Assembly: GCF_006716675.1 (NCBI RefSeq)
Contig: NZ_VFPM01000003.1
Location: 62,001-126,000, forward strand
DNA: 64,000 nucleotides
From: Humibacillus xanthopallidus
GTDB taxonomy: Bacteria > Actinomycetota > Actinomycetes > Actinomycetales > Dermatophilaceae
Direction: 5' to 3'
Shown here: piece by piece, positions 1-8,929 of the stretch
How positions within the stretch are numbered: position 1 is the first letter of the stretch
Layout of the letters: the number at the start of each line of letters is the position of its first letter
Translations under genes and position numbers: made by a program
The notes under the pieces: model-generated
Told to the model about the DNA's origin: nothing
Databases searched by the model: none
Seen by the model: the letters and a program-made list of their open reading frames with translations, nothing else

Positions 1-2
1 CC

Positions 3-332
3 TTGACGATCGACGCGAAGCGCCTCGGTAGCGCCTCGCTCTCCGCGACAGACCTGCCGGCCACCCTGTGCACCTATGACGAGAACGGCGAGCTCGTCGG
101 TGACTGCACCGACACCACCGTCGACGTCAACGTCACGTGGTCCGGCCAGGGGGCGATGATGAAGGGCTCCTACAACGAGCACGTCACCATCGGAGGTTCG
201 ATGACGAGGCTCCACGTCCTGTGGACGAACCGTGAGGCGTTGGCCACCGGCTCCCTCGACGGCGCCCTCAGCGCGGCCGACCTCGAGTTCGCGAGCCTCG
301 GCACCGAGAAGCAGGTGAAGATGGGACGGTGA
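3..332 (+). CDS. Hypothetical protein, 5'-partial
   Basis: The reading frame is already open at the window edge and ends in TGA at 330-332. A TTG at position 3 could be read as a start, but nothing upstream is visible, so the true N-terminus probably lies outside the window. The visible 109 residues are hydrophilic with no membrane segment and no motif I recognise. Residues such as CTYDENGELVGDC and a Thr/Val-rich stretch suggest a beta-rich extracytoplasmic or lipoprotein-type domain, which is only an impression. The next gene on the same strand also looks like an exported protein. Confidence 0.55.
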   Translation: MTIDAKRLGSASLSATDLPATLCTYDENGELVGDCTDTTVDVNVTWSGQGAMMKGSYNEHVTIGGSMTRLHVLWTNREALATGSLDGALSAADLEFASLGTEKQVKMGR

Positions 333-757
333 GCGAGGGGTCCTGCGGCCCGGGACCGCGGCCTGCGGCACCCGGGCTGCACTCTGAGCCGCTGCACCAC
401 GCTTCACGGATCGCCGAGTGCTGTGACAGACACGCCGAACGGGGACCAATGCCTCTGTCGTGCGTTGTCACGTCCTCCTAAGGTCAGCCTCGAGGGCGAG
501 ACGCAGGACTTCCGGAGGAGGCATCCAGGAGGACGCCGGGCCGAACACGTGCAGCAGCAGGGGCGCCGGCGGCCGTACTGGCCGTCGTCCTGTCGGCCGG
601 GCTGGCGGCCGGGCTGGGGGCGTGCGGTAAGGCTGTCCCGGGCTCCGCCGGCGACGCCTCGACAGCCTCGACAGCGTCCGGATGGCCCCCATCGTCGAGC
701 TCGTCCGAGACGCCATCGAGTCCCTCGCCGACCTCGACGGTCGCCGCCGACGTCATC

Positions 758-1465
758 GTGCCGGCCTCGGTGCTCGAGACCTCGTTGGCCACGAAGGTCC
801 TCGCCAAGTCCTACTCCGCGGACTTCTCCGACTCCGGGGACTACTCGACCACCGGGGGCCTCGACATCTCGTTGGTGGGGGAGTACGTCTCCGGCGACCG
901 GTCCTGCATCACGATGTTCAACGCCCACACGCCGAGTCCGGAGGCGTTCGCGGACGTCTCGATGTCGAACAAGTCGGCCTGGTTCGAGGAGGTCGCCGAG
1001 TCCTACCCGACGGTCGCCGAGGCCCGCGACGTGATGGCCGAGAACGCCGCCCAGGCCAAGACGTGCCACACGTTCACGATGCGCAGCACCGACGGAGAGG
1101 TCGTCACCTTCAGACACACCGTCACCGCGGCGAAGCACGGTGACGTGGACCTGTTCCTGCACCACTTCAACGGTGAGACCACGAAGTACCTCTACGAGTT
1201 CCACCTCTTCGAGGGCCGCGTCGAGGGGGAACTCATGAACATCCTGTGGGCATCGACCAACTTCAGGGCAGATCCGAGCAAGGCCGCGTGGACGCAGTTC
1301 CAGAAGGTCGTCAACCAGTACCGCAAGGACCACCCGCGCCGAAGCGGCGGAAGCGACGACAGCGGAAGCGGAGCCTCCCCGGTCACGGCAGTGCCGACCA
1401 GCCCGACCCCCCTCGCGCGCCACACGTCGACGCGCCATCTGGAGCTGGGCCGGGCTCCCCGCTGA
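758..1465 (+). CDS. Putative lipoprotein, start region disrupted
   Basis: The reading frame is open from 482 to the TGA at 1463-1465; GTG758 is the first usable start inside it. Upstream of GTG758 the same frame encodes a lipoprotein signal: a hydrophobic run read from about 575 (VLAVVLSAGLAAGLGACGK) with lipobox LGAC, then a Ser/Thr/Pro linker. No ATG, GTG or TTG exists in frame between 482 and 757. A GTG at 549, preceded by AGGAGG at 528-533, is in another frame (it would begin MQQQGRRR). The simplest reading is a small indel near 560-575, so the real product would be a lipoprotein of about 305 residues anchored outside the membrane. The mature part has no domain I recognise and ends in a Ser/Gly/Thr-rich tail. 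Confidence 0.6.
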   Translation: MPASVLETSLATKVLAKSYSADFSDSGDYSTTGGLDISLVGEYVSGDRSCITMFNAHTPSPEAFADVSMSNKSAWFEEVAESYPTVAEARDVMAENAAQAKTCHTFTMRSTDGEVVTFRHTVTAAKHGDVDLFLHHFNGETTKYLYEFHLFEGRVEGELMNILWASTNFRADPSKAAWTQFQKVVNQYRKDHPRRSGGSDDSGSGASPVTAVPTSPTPLARHTSTRHLELGRAPR

Positions 1466-1518
1466 GGGCGCATGGCTGCAGGGCTCGCCACCAGCCCAGG
1501 AGGCCCGAGATCGCGGCC

Positions 1519-3048
1519 TCAGATGTCGCGGAAGACCTCGATCGTCGCTCCCAGGGCGTTGAGACGCTCGGCGAGGTCCTCGTAGCCGCGGTTGATGACG
1601 TAGACGTTGCGCAGCACCGACGTGCCCGGTGCGGCGAGCATCGCCAGCAGGACGACGACCCCCGGACGCAGCGCCGGCGGGCAGACGACCTCGGCGGCAC
1701 GCCAGCGCGTCGGTCCCTCGACGATGACGCGGTGCGGGTCGAGCAGCTGGACCTTCGCGCCGACCTTCGTCAGCTCGGTGAGGTAGATCGCGCGGTTCTC
1801 GTAGACCCAGTCGTGGATCATCGTGCTGCCCTCGGCGACGGCCCCGATGAGGGCGAAGAACGGCAGGTTGTCGATGTTGAGCCCCGGGAAGGGCATCGGG
1901 TGGATCTTGTCGGTGGGCGCGTGGAGGGGGCCGGGGATCGTCGTGATGTCGACGAGCCGCGTCTTGCCGTTGCCCGAGACGTACTCCTGCGTGAGGTTGT
2001 ACTTCATTCCCATGCCGTCGAGCGTCGCGAGCTCGATCTCGATGAACTCGATCGGCACGCGGCGGATCGTGATCGAGGAGTCGGTGACGACGGCCGCGGC
2101 GAGCAGGCTCATCGCCTCGATGGGGTCCTCGCTCGGGAAGTACTCGACGTCGACGTCGATGTCGGCGAGGCCGTGCACCGTCAGCGTCGTCGTGCCGATG
2201 CCCTCGATGCGCACGCCGAGCTTCTCGAGGAAGAAGCAGAGGTCCTGCACCATGTAGTTGGGGCTGGCGTTGCGGATCACCGTCGTGCCCGCGTGGCGGG
2301 CGGCGGCCATGAGGACGTTCTCGGTCACCGTGTCGCCGCGCTCGGTGAGGATGATGGCGCGCTCGGGGTTGACCGAGCGGTCCGACTTCGCCTCGTAGAA
2401 GCCGTGCGTCGCGGTGACCTCGAGCCCGAAGGCGCGCAGCGCCGCCAGGTGGGGCTCGACGGTGCGGGTGCCGAGGTCGCAGCCACCGGCATACGGCAGC
2501 TGGAAGCTCTCGTGCGAGTGGAGGAGCGGGCCGAGGAACATGATGACCGTGCGGGTGCGCCGGGCCGCGTCCACGTCGATGTGCTCGAGGTCGAGCGTCT
2601 CCGGCGGGATGATCTCGAGGTCGCTCGTGCCGGGCAGCCAGCGGGTGCGCACGCCGATCGAGGCGAGCACCTCGAGGATGCGGTTGACCTCCTCGATGCG
2701 GGCGAGGCTGCGCAGGGTCGTGCGGCCACGGTTGAGCAGCGAGGCGCAGAGGAGGGCGACGGCGGCGTTCTTGCTCGTCTTGACGTCGATCGAGCCGCTG
2801 AGCTTCTGCCCGCCGACGATGCGCAGGTGCTGGGGGCCGGAGTGGCCGAGCGAGACGAACTCGGAGTCGAGGGCGTCGCCGATCTTGGCGAGCATGTCGA
2901 GGCTGAGGTTCTGCTTGCCCTGCTCGATGCGCGTCACCGCGCCCTGGGAGGTGCCGAGCAGCTCGGCGAGCTCGCTCTGCGTCATTCCCTTGTGGCGTCG
3001 GGCGTCGCGGATGAGGCCGCCGATCCGGGTGAGGTAGGTCTGGGTCAC
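1519..3048 (-). CDS. murA: HTH-MurA fusion: XRE-type DNA-binding domain on UDP-GlcNAc enolpyruvyl transferase fold
   Basis: A 509-residue protein, about 80 longer than ordinary MurA (about 420). Residues 8-62 form an XRE/Cro-type helix-turn-helix (MTQSELAELLGTSQGAVTRIEQGK). Residues 75-509 are the EPSP-synthase/MurA fold. MurA hallmarks are kept: SKNAA (K93, N94) for UDP-GlcNAc binding and the catalytic loop GGCDLGTR with Cys190, the residue phosphomycin attacks in canonical enzymes. MurA catalyses the first committed step of peptidoglycan synthesis in the cytoplasm. Whether this version is the housekeeping enzyme, a second paralogue or a metabolite-sensing regulator cannot be decided here. 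A perfect palindrome lies 12 bp upstream of the ATG, which fits autoregulation by the HTH. Flanking genes are unrelated in function. Confidence 0.9.
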   Translation of the reverse strand: MTQTYLTRIGGLIRDARRHKGMTQSELAELLGTSQGAVTRIEQGKQNLSLDMLAKIGDALDSEFVSLGHSGPQHLRIVGGQKLSGSIDVKTSKNAAVALLCASLLNRGRTTLRSLARIEEVNRILEVLASIGVRTRWLPGTSDLEIIPPETLDLEHIDVDAARRTRTVIMFLGPLLHSHESFQLPYAGGCDLGTRTVEPHLAALRAFGLEVTATHGFYEAKSDRSVNPERAIILTERGDTVTENVLMAAARHAGTTVIRNASPNYMVQDLCFFLEKLGVRIEGIGTTTLTVHGLADIDVDVEYFPSEDPIEAMSLLAAAVVTDSSITIRRVPIEFIEIELATLDGMGMKYNLTQEYVSGNGKTRLVDITTIPGPLHAPTDKIHPMPFPGLNIDNLPFFALIGAVAEGSTMIHDWVYENRAIYLTELTKVGAKVQLLDPHRVIVEGPTRWRAAEVVCPPALRPGVVVLLAMLAAPGTSVLRNVYVINRGYEDLAERLNALGATIEVFRDI

Positions 3049-3059
3049 GCCGTCGAGGT

Positions 3060-3077
3060 TAACTCATATATGAGTTA
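3060..3077. promoter_or_regulatory. 18-bp perfect palindrome, candidate operator
   Basis: TAACTCATATATGAGTTA reads identically on both strands and is strikingly AT-rich for this DNA. It sits 12 bp upstream of the HTH-MurA start, where it would overlap the promoter or 5' leader. The downstream product itself starts with an XRE-type HTH, so this is the natural candidate for its binding site. Binding is inference. Confidence 0.7.
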
Positions 3078-3264
3078 TGGCAAGTCGACGCGCCCTCGAC
3101 CCCACCCGAACGGGGGTATGCCGCCCTCCCGCGCTGGGTGCCGGACGGCCTGACGCCCCGGGTGCCGTCGCACCCGGGGCGCGCCCGTGGAGGGGTCGTC
3201 GTGAAGGAGTCGGGGGGTCGGTGGGGAGGGCTCAGCGCCCGCCCAGCGCCCGCTCGGCGCACGC

Positions 3265-5397
3265 TCAGCGGCGCACGTTCGCGACGCCCTGGGGCAGGAA
3301 GCGCGAGCCCGTGACGCGCTCGGCGACTCCCGTGCGGTCGAGCAGTGGGGTGATGCCGCCGTTCCACATCTGGAAGCCGGCGCCCGTCATCATCGCGAGG
3401 TCGATGTCCATCGGGGCCTGCGCGACGCCCTCGTCGAGCATGCGACGCGTCTCGTCGGCGAGGACGGTGAGCACCCGCTCGCGCACCTGTGGGAGCTCGA
3501 GCACCACCGGCTCGGCCGGCTTCTCGATGAGCTCGGCGACCTCGGGGTCGAGGACCGGGCGGCCCGAGCTCATGTCGTAGAAGCCGCGCTTGCCGGCGGC
3601 GACGATCCGCTGGAGGGTCGGCGACGCGTAGAAGCGGTCGGGGAACGCCGCGACGAGCGTCTCGCCGTTGTGCAGCGCGATGGCCGGCCCGACGAGCCCG
3701 ATGAGGACGAAGGGCGGCATCGGCGCGAGACCGGCGAAGGCGCGGTCGACGACCTCGATCGGCGTGCCCTCGTCGAGGATCTTCGCGGCCTCGCCCATGA
3801 AGCGGCCGAGGAGGCGGTTGACGATGAACGAGGGACGGTCGGCCGCGCGGATGCACGTCTTCTTCAGCGCCTTGCCGACGGCGAACGCCGTTGCGAGCGT
3901 GGCGTCGTCGGTGCGCTCGCCGGGGATGATCTCGAGCAGCGGCATGACGGCGACCGGGTTGAAGAAGTGCAGGCCGACGACCCGCTCGGGGTGCGTGAGC
4001 TGCGAGGCCATCTCAGCGATCGACAGGCTCGAGGTGTTCGTCGCGAGCACGCACTCGGGCGACACGACGGCCTCGACCTCTGCGAAGACCTGCTGCTTGA
4101 CCGACATCTGCTCGAAGACCGCCTCGATGACGAGGTCGGCGTCGGCGAAGCCGTCCTTGCTCGTCGCCCCCGTGACGAGGGCCTTGTAGCGGTTCAGCTT
4201 GTCGGGGTTCAGCCGGCCCTTGCCCGCGAGCTTGTCGAGCTCGGCATGGACGTAGCCGACGCCCTTGGCGACCCGCTCGTCATCGATGTCGGTGAGCACG
4301 ACCGGCACCTGGAGCCGCTGGAGGAAGAGCAGTGCGAGCTGGCTCGCCATGAGCCCGGCGCCGACGATGCCGACCTTGGTCACCGGGCGGGCGAGGGACT
4401 GGTCCGGCGCGCCCGCCGGTCGCTTGGCGCGCTTCGTCGCGAGCTCGAAGGCATAGAGCCCGGCCCGCAGCTCGTCGCTCATGAGCAGGTCCGCGAGCAC
4501 CTCGTCCTCGGCGGCGAAGCCCTCCTCGCGGGTCGCGGTGCGCGCGGCGGCGAGCAGGTCGAGGGCGGCATACGGGCTCCTGGCCTGACGTCCGGTCTTG
4601 ACGTCGGCGAGGCCCTTGGCCCTGGCGATCGCCGCGCTCCACGTCGTCTCGTCGCGGTCGACCTCGGGACGCTCCACGGTGATCTCGCCGCGAATCACCT
4701 TGGCAGCCCAGGCGATCGACTCCTCGAGGAAGTCTGCCGGCTCGAGGAGCGCGTCGGCCATGCCGAGCTGGAAGGCCTCGACGCCCTTCATCATGCGGTT
4801 CTGGCTGAGCGGGTTGTCGATGATGACCTTGAGCGCCTTCTCGATGCCGACGAGGTTGGGCAGCATCCAGCAGCCGCCCCAGCCCGGGACGAGGCCGAGG
4901 AAGACCTCGGGCAGCGCGACCGCCGGGACGCCCGCGCTCATGGTGCGGTAGGTGGCCGACAGCGCCAGCTCGACGCCACCGCCCATGGCCGCCCCGTTGA
5001 CGAAGGCGAAGGTCGGCACGGGCAGGTCGGAGAAGGCGGCGTATGCCGCGTGGCCGGCGCGGGCGACCTCGAGCGCCTGGTCCCGCGAGCCGATGAACGG
5101 CACGCCCGTGAGGTCGGCGCCGACCGCGAAAATGAACGGCTTGCCGGTGACGGCGACGGCGACGATCTCGCCGGCCTGGGCGCGCTCGCGCAGGTGCTCG
5201 ACCGTGGTCGCGAGGCCGGCGATCGACCGGGGGCCGAAGGTGTTGGGCTTCGTGTGGTCGAAGCCGTTGTCGAGGGTGATGAGGGCAAGCGTGCCCGCCC
5301 CGTCCGGCAGGGCGACGTCGTGGACGAGAGTCCTCGTCACGACCTCGGACGCGAAATCGGTTGCTGCCGTGGGCTTCTCGGTCGTGGTGGTGCTCAC
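3265..5397 (-). CDS. Bifunctional enoyl-CoA hydratase / 3-hydroxyacyl-CoA dehydrogenase (FadB/FadJ type)
   Basis: A 710-residue fatty-acid oxidation enzyme performing the hydration and NAD-dependent oxidation steps of beta-oxidation. The N-terminal crotonase domain shows VGADLTGV and NGAAMGGGVELAL (oxyanion hole) and LPEVFLGLVPGWGG. The central Rossmann domain has VGIVGAGLMASQLAL, and the dehydrogenase catalytic His lies in LHFFNPVAVMPLLEII. A C-terminal 3-hydroxyacyl-CoA dehydrogenase domain follows. The GTG start at 5397 overlaps the TGA of the upstream thiolase gene (GTGA, 4 bp), so the two are translationally coupled and presumably form the trifunctional-type complex. Open frame continues upstream of 5397 but that part is only antisense-frame noise within the thiolase gene. 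Confidence 0.93.
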   Translation of the reverse strand: MSTTTTEKPTAATDFASEVVTRTLVHDVALPDGAGTLALITLDNGFDHTKPNTFGPRSIAGLATTVEHLRERAQAGEIVAVAVTGKPFIFAVGADLTGVPFIGSRDQALEVARAGHAAYAAFSDLPVPTFAFVNGAAMGGGVELALSATYRTMSAGVPAVALPEVFLGLVPGWGGCWMLPNLVGIEKALKVIIDNPLSQNRMMKGVEAFQLGMADALLEPADFLEESIAWAAKVIRGEITVERPEVDRDETTWSAAIARAKGLADVKTGRQARSPYAALDLLAAARTATREEGFAAEDEVLADLLMSDELRAGLYAFELATKRAKRPAGAPDQSLARPVTKVGIVGAGLMASQLALLFLQRLQVPVVLTDIDDERVAKGVGYVHAELDKLAGKGRLNPDKLNRYKALVTGATSKDGFADADLVIEAVFEQMSVKQQVFAEVEAVVSPECVLATNTSSLSIAEMASQLTHPERVVGLHFFNPVAVMPLLEIIPGERTDDATLATAFAVGKALKKTCIRAADRPSFIVNRLLGRFMGEAAKILDEGTPIEVVDRAFAGLAPMPPFVLIGLVGPAIALHNGETLVAAFPDRFYASPTLQRIVAAGKRGFYDMSSGRPVLDPEVAELIEKPAEPVVLELPQVRERVLTVLADETRRMLDEGVAQAPMDIDLAMMTGAGFQMWNGGITPLLDRTGVAERVTGSRFLPQGVANVRR

Positions 5398-6635
5398 TTG
5401 TCGGACTCCTCGGTGGTCGCGGCGATGGCGGTGGGGGAGTAGTCCGCGTGGTGCGGGTTCTCCCAGATGACGGCGCCGCCCATGCCGATGCCGATGCACA
5501 TGGCGGTCAGGCCGTAGCGCACCTCGGGGTGCTCCTCGAACTGGCGCGCGAGCTGGGTCATGAGTCGCACGCCCGAGCTGGCGAGCGGGTGCCCGGTCGC
5601 GATGGCTCCGCCGTACTCGTTGACGCGCGGGTCGTCGTCGGCGATGCCGAAGTGGTCGAGGAAGGCGAGGACCTGCACGGCGAAGGCCTCGTTGAGCTCG
5701 AAGAGGCCGATGTCGGCGATCGAGAGGCCGGCCTTGGCGAGGGCCTTCTCGGTGGCCGGCACGGGGCCGACGCCCATGACCTCGGGCTCGACGCCGACGA
5801 AGGAGTAGGAGACGAGACGCATGCGCACCGGCAGGCCGAGGTCCGTGGCGGCCTGCTCCGAGGCGAGGAGACAGGCAGTGGCGCCGTCGTTGAGGCCGGC
5901 CGCATTGCCCGCGGTGACGTTGCCGTGAGCGCGGAAGGGGGTCTTGAGGGCGGCGAGCTCCTCGACGGTCGTGCCGGGACGCGGTGGCTCGTCGGTGGTC
6001 GCGAGACCCCATCCGAGCTCCGCGTGTCGCGTCGCGACGGTCACGAGGTCGCGCTGGATCTGGCCGTTGGCATACGCCTTGGCGAGCTTGTCCTGGCTGC
6101 CGACGGCGAAGGCGTCGGCACGCTCCTTGGTCAGCTGCGGGAACCGGTCGTGGAGGTTCTCGGCGGTCTTGCCCATGACGAGCGCGTCAGGGTCGACGAT
6201 CCGCTCGGAGAGGATGCGGGGGTTGGGGTCGACCCCCTCGCCCATCGGGTGGCGGCCCATGTGCTCCACCCCGCCGGCGATGGCGATGTCGTAGGCGCCG
6301 AAGGCGATCGAGCTCGCCGTGTTCGTGACGGCGGTCATGGCCCCGGCACACATCCGGTCGATGGAGTAGCCGGGCGTCGTGTTGGGCAGGCCCGAGAGGA
6401 GCGCGGCGGTGCGCCCGAGGGTCAGCCCCTGGTCGCCGATCTGGGTGGTCGCGGCGATGGCGACCTCCTCGACGCGGTCCTTGGGCAGGCTCGGGTTGCG
6501 GTGGAGCAGCTCGCGGATGCACCGGATGACGAGGTCGTCGGCGCGGGTCTGGGCATACATGCCCTTCTCGCCCCCCTTGCCGAAGGGCGTGCGGACGCCG
6601 TCGACGAAGACGACCTCATTGAGTGCGCGGGGCAC
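5394..6635 (-). CDS. Acetyl-CoA C-acyltransferase (beta-oxidation thiolase)
   Basis: A 413-residue thiolase, the usual family length. The nucleophilic Cys is in SIDRMCAGAM; the other active-site motifs are NEAFAVQ, GGAIATGHPLASSG and the C-terminal MCIGIGMGGAV containing the second Cys. It cleaves 3-ketoacyl-CoA to acetyl-CoA and shortened acyl-CoA. It is the first gene of a two-gene operon with the hydratase/dehydrogenase gene, which it overlaps by 4 bp, and the 334-bp region upstream carries the 25-bp repeat set. Confidence 0.94.
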   Translation of the reverse strand: MPRALNEVVFVDGVRTPFGKGGEKGMYAQTRADDLVIRCIRELLHRNPSLPKDRVEEVAIAATTQIGDQGLTLGRTAALLSGLPNTTPGYSIDRMCAGAMTAVTNTASSIAFGAYDIAIAGGVEHMGRHPMGEGVDPNPRILSERIVDPDALVMGKTAENLHDRFPQLTKERADAFAVGSQDKLAKAYANGQIQRDLVTVATRHAELGWGLATTDEPPRPGTTVEELAALKTPFRAHGNVTAGNAAGLNDGATACLLASEQAATDLGLPVRMRLVSYSFVGVEPEVMGVGPVPATEKALAKAGLSIADIGLFELNEAFAVQVLAFLDHFGIADDDPRVNEYGGAIATGHPLASSGVRLMTQLARQFEEHPEVRYGLTAMCIGIGMGGAVIWENPHHADYSPTAIAATTEESDK

Positions 6636-6774
6636 GATGCCTCCTGGATCGCTCGGGAGCCCGGGCCGACGTCACTGCCGGCGGGCATGGCCGTGCTGGC
6701 CACCGCCTCCGATCCTACTTCCCGGTAACTTCCGGTCCAACGACCCCTCGGGTGAGCATCCTCACGCGCACCCT

Positions 6775-6915
6775 CAATCGAAAGAGCAGTTCGTCGCCGC
6801 AGCCGAGCACCGGTCCATCGCGAGCGCACCTCCTCCCCAATCGACAGAGCAGTTCGTCGCCCGTCGAGCGGCCCGCGCGGACCCAGGAAAGGGCGACGAA
6901 CTGCTCTCTCGATTG
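6775..6915. repeat. Three copies of a 25-bp repeat, the third inverted
   Basis: Copies at 6775-6798 (+), 6838-6862 (+) and 6891-6915 (-) share CAATCGA followed by one variable base and then AGAGCAGTTCGTCGCC. The variable position is A, C and G in the three copies. Copies 2 and 3 are inverted relative to each other and could form a 25-bp stem with a 28-nt loop and one mismatch. The repeats occupy the 334-bp gap between the fad operon and the RNase D-like gene (both on the minus strand); I see no gene in the gap. Confidence 0.85.
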
Positions 6916-6969
6916 CCCTAGGTCAGAAAGGCACGCCGACGGAGTGCTTTGTCGATGGGGGTGGGGCCG

Positions 6970-8184
6970 TCAGGTGGCGGGGTGCTCGGTGCAGGCGAGG
7001 GAGATGAGCGGCGCGGTGATCGTCGTCTGCCACTGCCGCGCGCCGAGCTCGCGCAGCGATGCCGCGACCTCCTCGGTCGTGGGCGCGGGCGGCCCCTCCC
7101 AGAGGTAGCGGCGCAGCAGGTCGGGGGTCAGGAGGTTCTCGACGGGGACCGCGAGCTCGGCCGAGACGGCGATGAGCAGCTCACGGGCCCGGGCCAGCCG
7201 AGCCGCCGCCACGGGGTCGCGGTCTGCCCAGGCCTTGGGCGGTGGTGGCCCCGAGGGCGGCAGCGAGACGACCGGCAGGTCGTCCTCCGGCAGCGCGAGG
7301 GCCGCCGCGACGACCTCGACGATCGCCTCCTGGTGGCGGCGCACCGACCGCGACAGCCGCGGCTCGGTCACCGTGATGCGTCGTGGCGCGGTCGTCGCAC
7401 GCTGGTTCGCGATCGCGATCTCGCTGATGGCCGCGTCGGGCAGCACGCGTCCGGGGGAGACGTCGAGCTGCTGGGCCAGCGCGTCGCGCCACTCCCAGAG
7501 GGCGCGCACGATGCCGATGCCGCGCCGGCCGCGCACCCTGTGCATGCCGGACGTGCGGCGCCACGGGTCGGTGCGAGGCTCCGGCCCGGAGAACGAGAGC
7601 AGGTGCTCGAACTCCTCGGCCGCCCAGCCGGCCTTGCCCTGCGACTCGAGGTCGGCCGCCACCGCGTCACGAAGGTCACCGAGCACCTCGACGTCGAGGG
7701 CGGCATACAGCAGCCACGGCTCGGGGAGCGGGCGGACGGACCAGTCGACGGCTGAGTGCTCCTTGGCGAGCGAGAGCCCGAGGTAGTACTCGACCATGGC
7801 GCCGAGCCCCACCCGAGGCAGGCCGGCGAGGCGCCCACCCAGCTCGGTGTCGAAGAGCGCCTGGGGACGCAGGCCGACCTCGGTGAGGCAGGGCAGGTCC
7901 TGGGTGGCGGCGTGGAGGATCCACTCGGCGTCGCCGAGGGCCTCGCCGACGGGGGAGAGGTCGGGCACGGCCATGGGGTCGATGAGCCACGTGCCGGAGC
8001 CCTCGCGCCGCAGCTGCACGAGGTAGGCGCGCTGGCCGTAGCGGTAGCCGGAGGCGCGCTCTGCGTCGATCGCGACCGGGCCGGTGCCACGGGCGATGTC
8101 GTCGGCGGCTCGCGAGAGGACGCGCTCGTCGACGACGACATCGGGCACGCCGTCTCGCGGCACCGTGAGCGGGGTGAGCGTCAT
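6970..8184 (-). CDS. rnd: Ribonuclease D-like 3'-5' exonuclease with HRDC domain
   Basis: A 404-residue protein of the DEDD exonuclease family. Exo motif I is VAIDAERASGYRYGQRAYLVQLR, exo II is near ILHAATQDLPCL, and the exo III region is YAALDVEVL. An HRDC-type helical region follows (about 215-300). RNase D trims 3' ends of structured RNAs such as tRNA precursors. ATG8184 is preferred because GGGAGGAGG lies 7 nt upstream; a GTG at 8244 would overlap the TGA of the DUF3000 gene by 4 bp and add 20 residues but has no visible ribosome-binding site. It follows the DUF3000 gene on the same strand and is probably cotranscribed. Confidence 0.88.
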   Translation of the reverse strand: MTLTPLTVPRDGVPDVVVDERVLSRAADDIARGTGPVAIDAERASGYRYGQRAYLVQLRREGSGTWLIDPMAVPDLSPVGEALGDAEWILHAATQDLPCLTEVGLRPQALFDTELGGRLAGLPRVGLGAMVEYYLGLSLAKEHSAVDWSVRPLPEPWLLYAALDVEVLGDLRDAVAADLESQGKAGWAAEEFEHLLSFSGPEPRTDPWRRTSGMHRVRGRRGIGIVRALWEWRDALAQQLDVSPGRVLPDAAISEIAIANQRATTAPRRITVTEPRLSRSVRRHQEAIVEVVAAALALPEDDLPVVSLPPSGPPPPKAWADRDPVAAARLARARELLIAVSAELAVPVENLLTPDLLRRYLWEGPPAPTTEEVAASLRELGARQWQTTITAPLISLACTEHPAT

Positions 8185-8240
8185 CACCGCCTCCTCCCGG
8201 CTGCCCGCGGGATCGGGCACGGGAGGATCCTGCAGAGCCG

Positions 8241-8825
8241 TCACCGCCGCTGCCCCGGCAGGGGGACGACGCCGTCGGGCAGGGGAGGGATGCCGGCGAT
8301 GGTGCAGAGCATGTCGGCCCAGGCGCGCAGGTGGTCGACGATCTCGCCCTGGACGGGCGTCCACGACGCGCGGATCTCCATCTCGACGCTCGCCTCGCGG
8401 TCGGCGAGCCCGGCGAAGCTCTCGCTGACGACACGCGTCACGGTGCCGGCCTCGGCAGTCCACGTGAGGTCGCGCGCCCCGACCGACTCGGTGAGCCACG
8501 ACCAGCCGACCGCGCCGAGCATGGGGTCGCCCGCGAGCTCCGCCTCGAGCTCGGCGCGCGCGAAGGTGACGATGCGCCACTGGCCGTCCCACGTCTCCGG
8601 GCCGCTCGGGTCGTGCAGCACGACGAAGCGACCGGTCGCGAGGTCGGCCTCAGGGTCGCTCACGTCGATGACGTCGGCGGTGAGGGCAGCGGCATACGGG
8701 GCGATGCGGGTGGGCGCGGGGACCTCGGTCAGGCGCACCTCGGAGCGCACCCGGACGTCGCGGAGGGCTGAGAGGGTCCTCGCGAAGACCGCGCCGTGGT
8801 TGCCCGGCAACGTTCTCGTGTGCAC
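8241..8825 (-). CDS. DUF3000 family protein
   Basis: A 194-residue soluble protein that matches the actinobacterial DUF3000 family by sequence feel and by location between hemE and the RNase D-like gene, an arrangement common in Actinobacteria. It has no membrane segments; residues such as FVVLHDPSGPETWDGQWRIVT and SWTPVQGEIVDHLRAWADMLC look conserved. Function is unknown. The GTG at 8825 is chosen because upstream sequence in frame is Arg/Pro-rich and overlaps the divergent hemE promoter region. Transcription is divergent from hemE, with a 104-bp spacer. Confidence 0.8.
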   Translation of the reverse strand: MHTRTLPGNHGAVFARTLSALRDVRVRSEVRLTEVPAPTRIAPYAAALTADVIDVSDPEADLATGRFVVLHDPSGPETWDGQWRIVTFARAELEAELAGDPMLGAVGWSWLTESVGARDLTWTAEAGTVTRVVSESFAGLADREASVEMEIRASWTPVQGEIVDHLRAWADMLCTIAGIPPLPDGVVPLPGQRR

Positions 8826-8929
8826 TACCCGAGGGTATGCCGCCCGGGCGCCATCTGTCCCGAGGGCGCGCCGGGCGCGTGGCTGGGCGCGTGACGGGCC
8901 GAGTGGCCGCACCGTGGCAGGATTGACCG

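Noticed and set aside
404..1438. Long minus-strand open frame (344 codons) opposite the lipoprotein gene
   Set aside because: Arg/Gly/Val-rich composition typical of antisense frames in high-GC DNA; the plus-strand frame has a lipobox and sensible composition.
1246..3153. Plus-strand open frame of 635 codons opposite HTH-MurA
   Set aside because: Antisense shadow: Arg/Asp/Glu-rich, no domain, while the minus strand encodes a complete MurA.
3670..5442. Plus-strand open frame of 590 codons opposite the hydratase/dehydrogenase gene
   Set aside because: Composition is a mirror of the real gene on the minus strand, with no recognisable motif.
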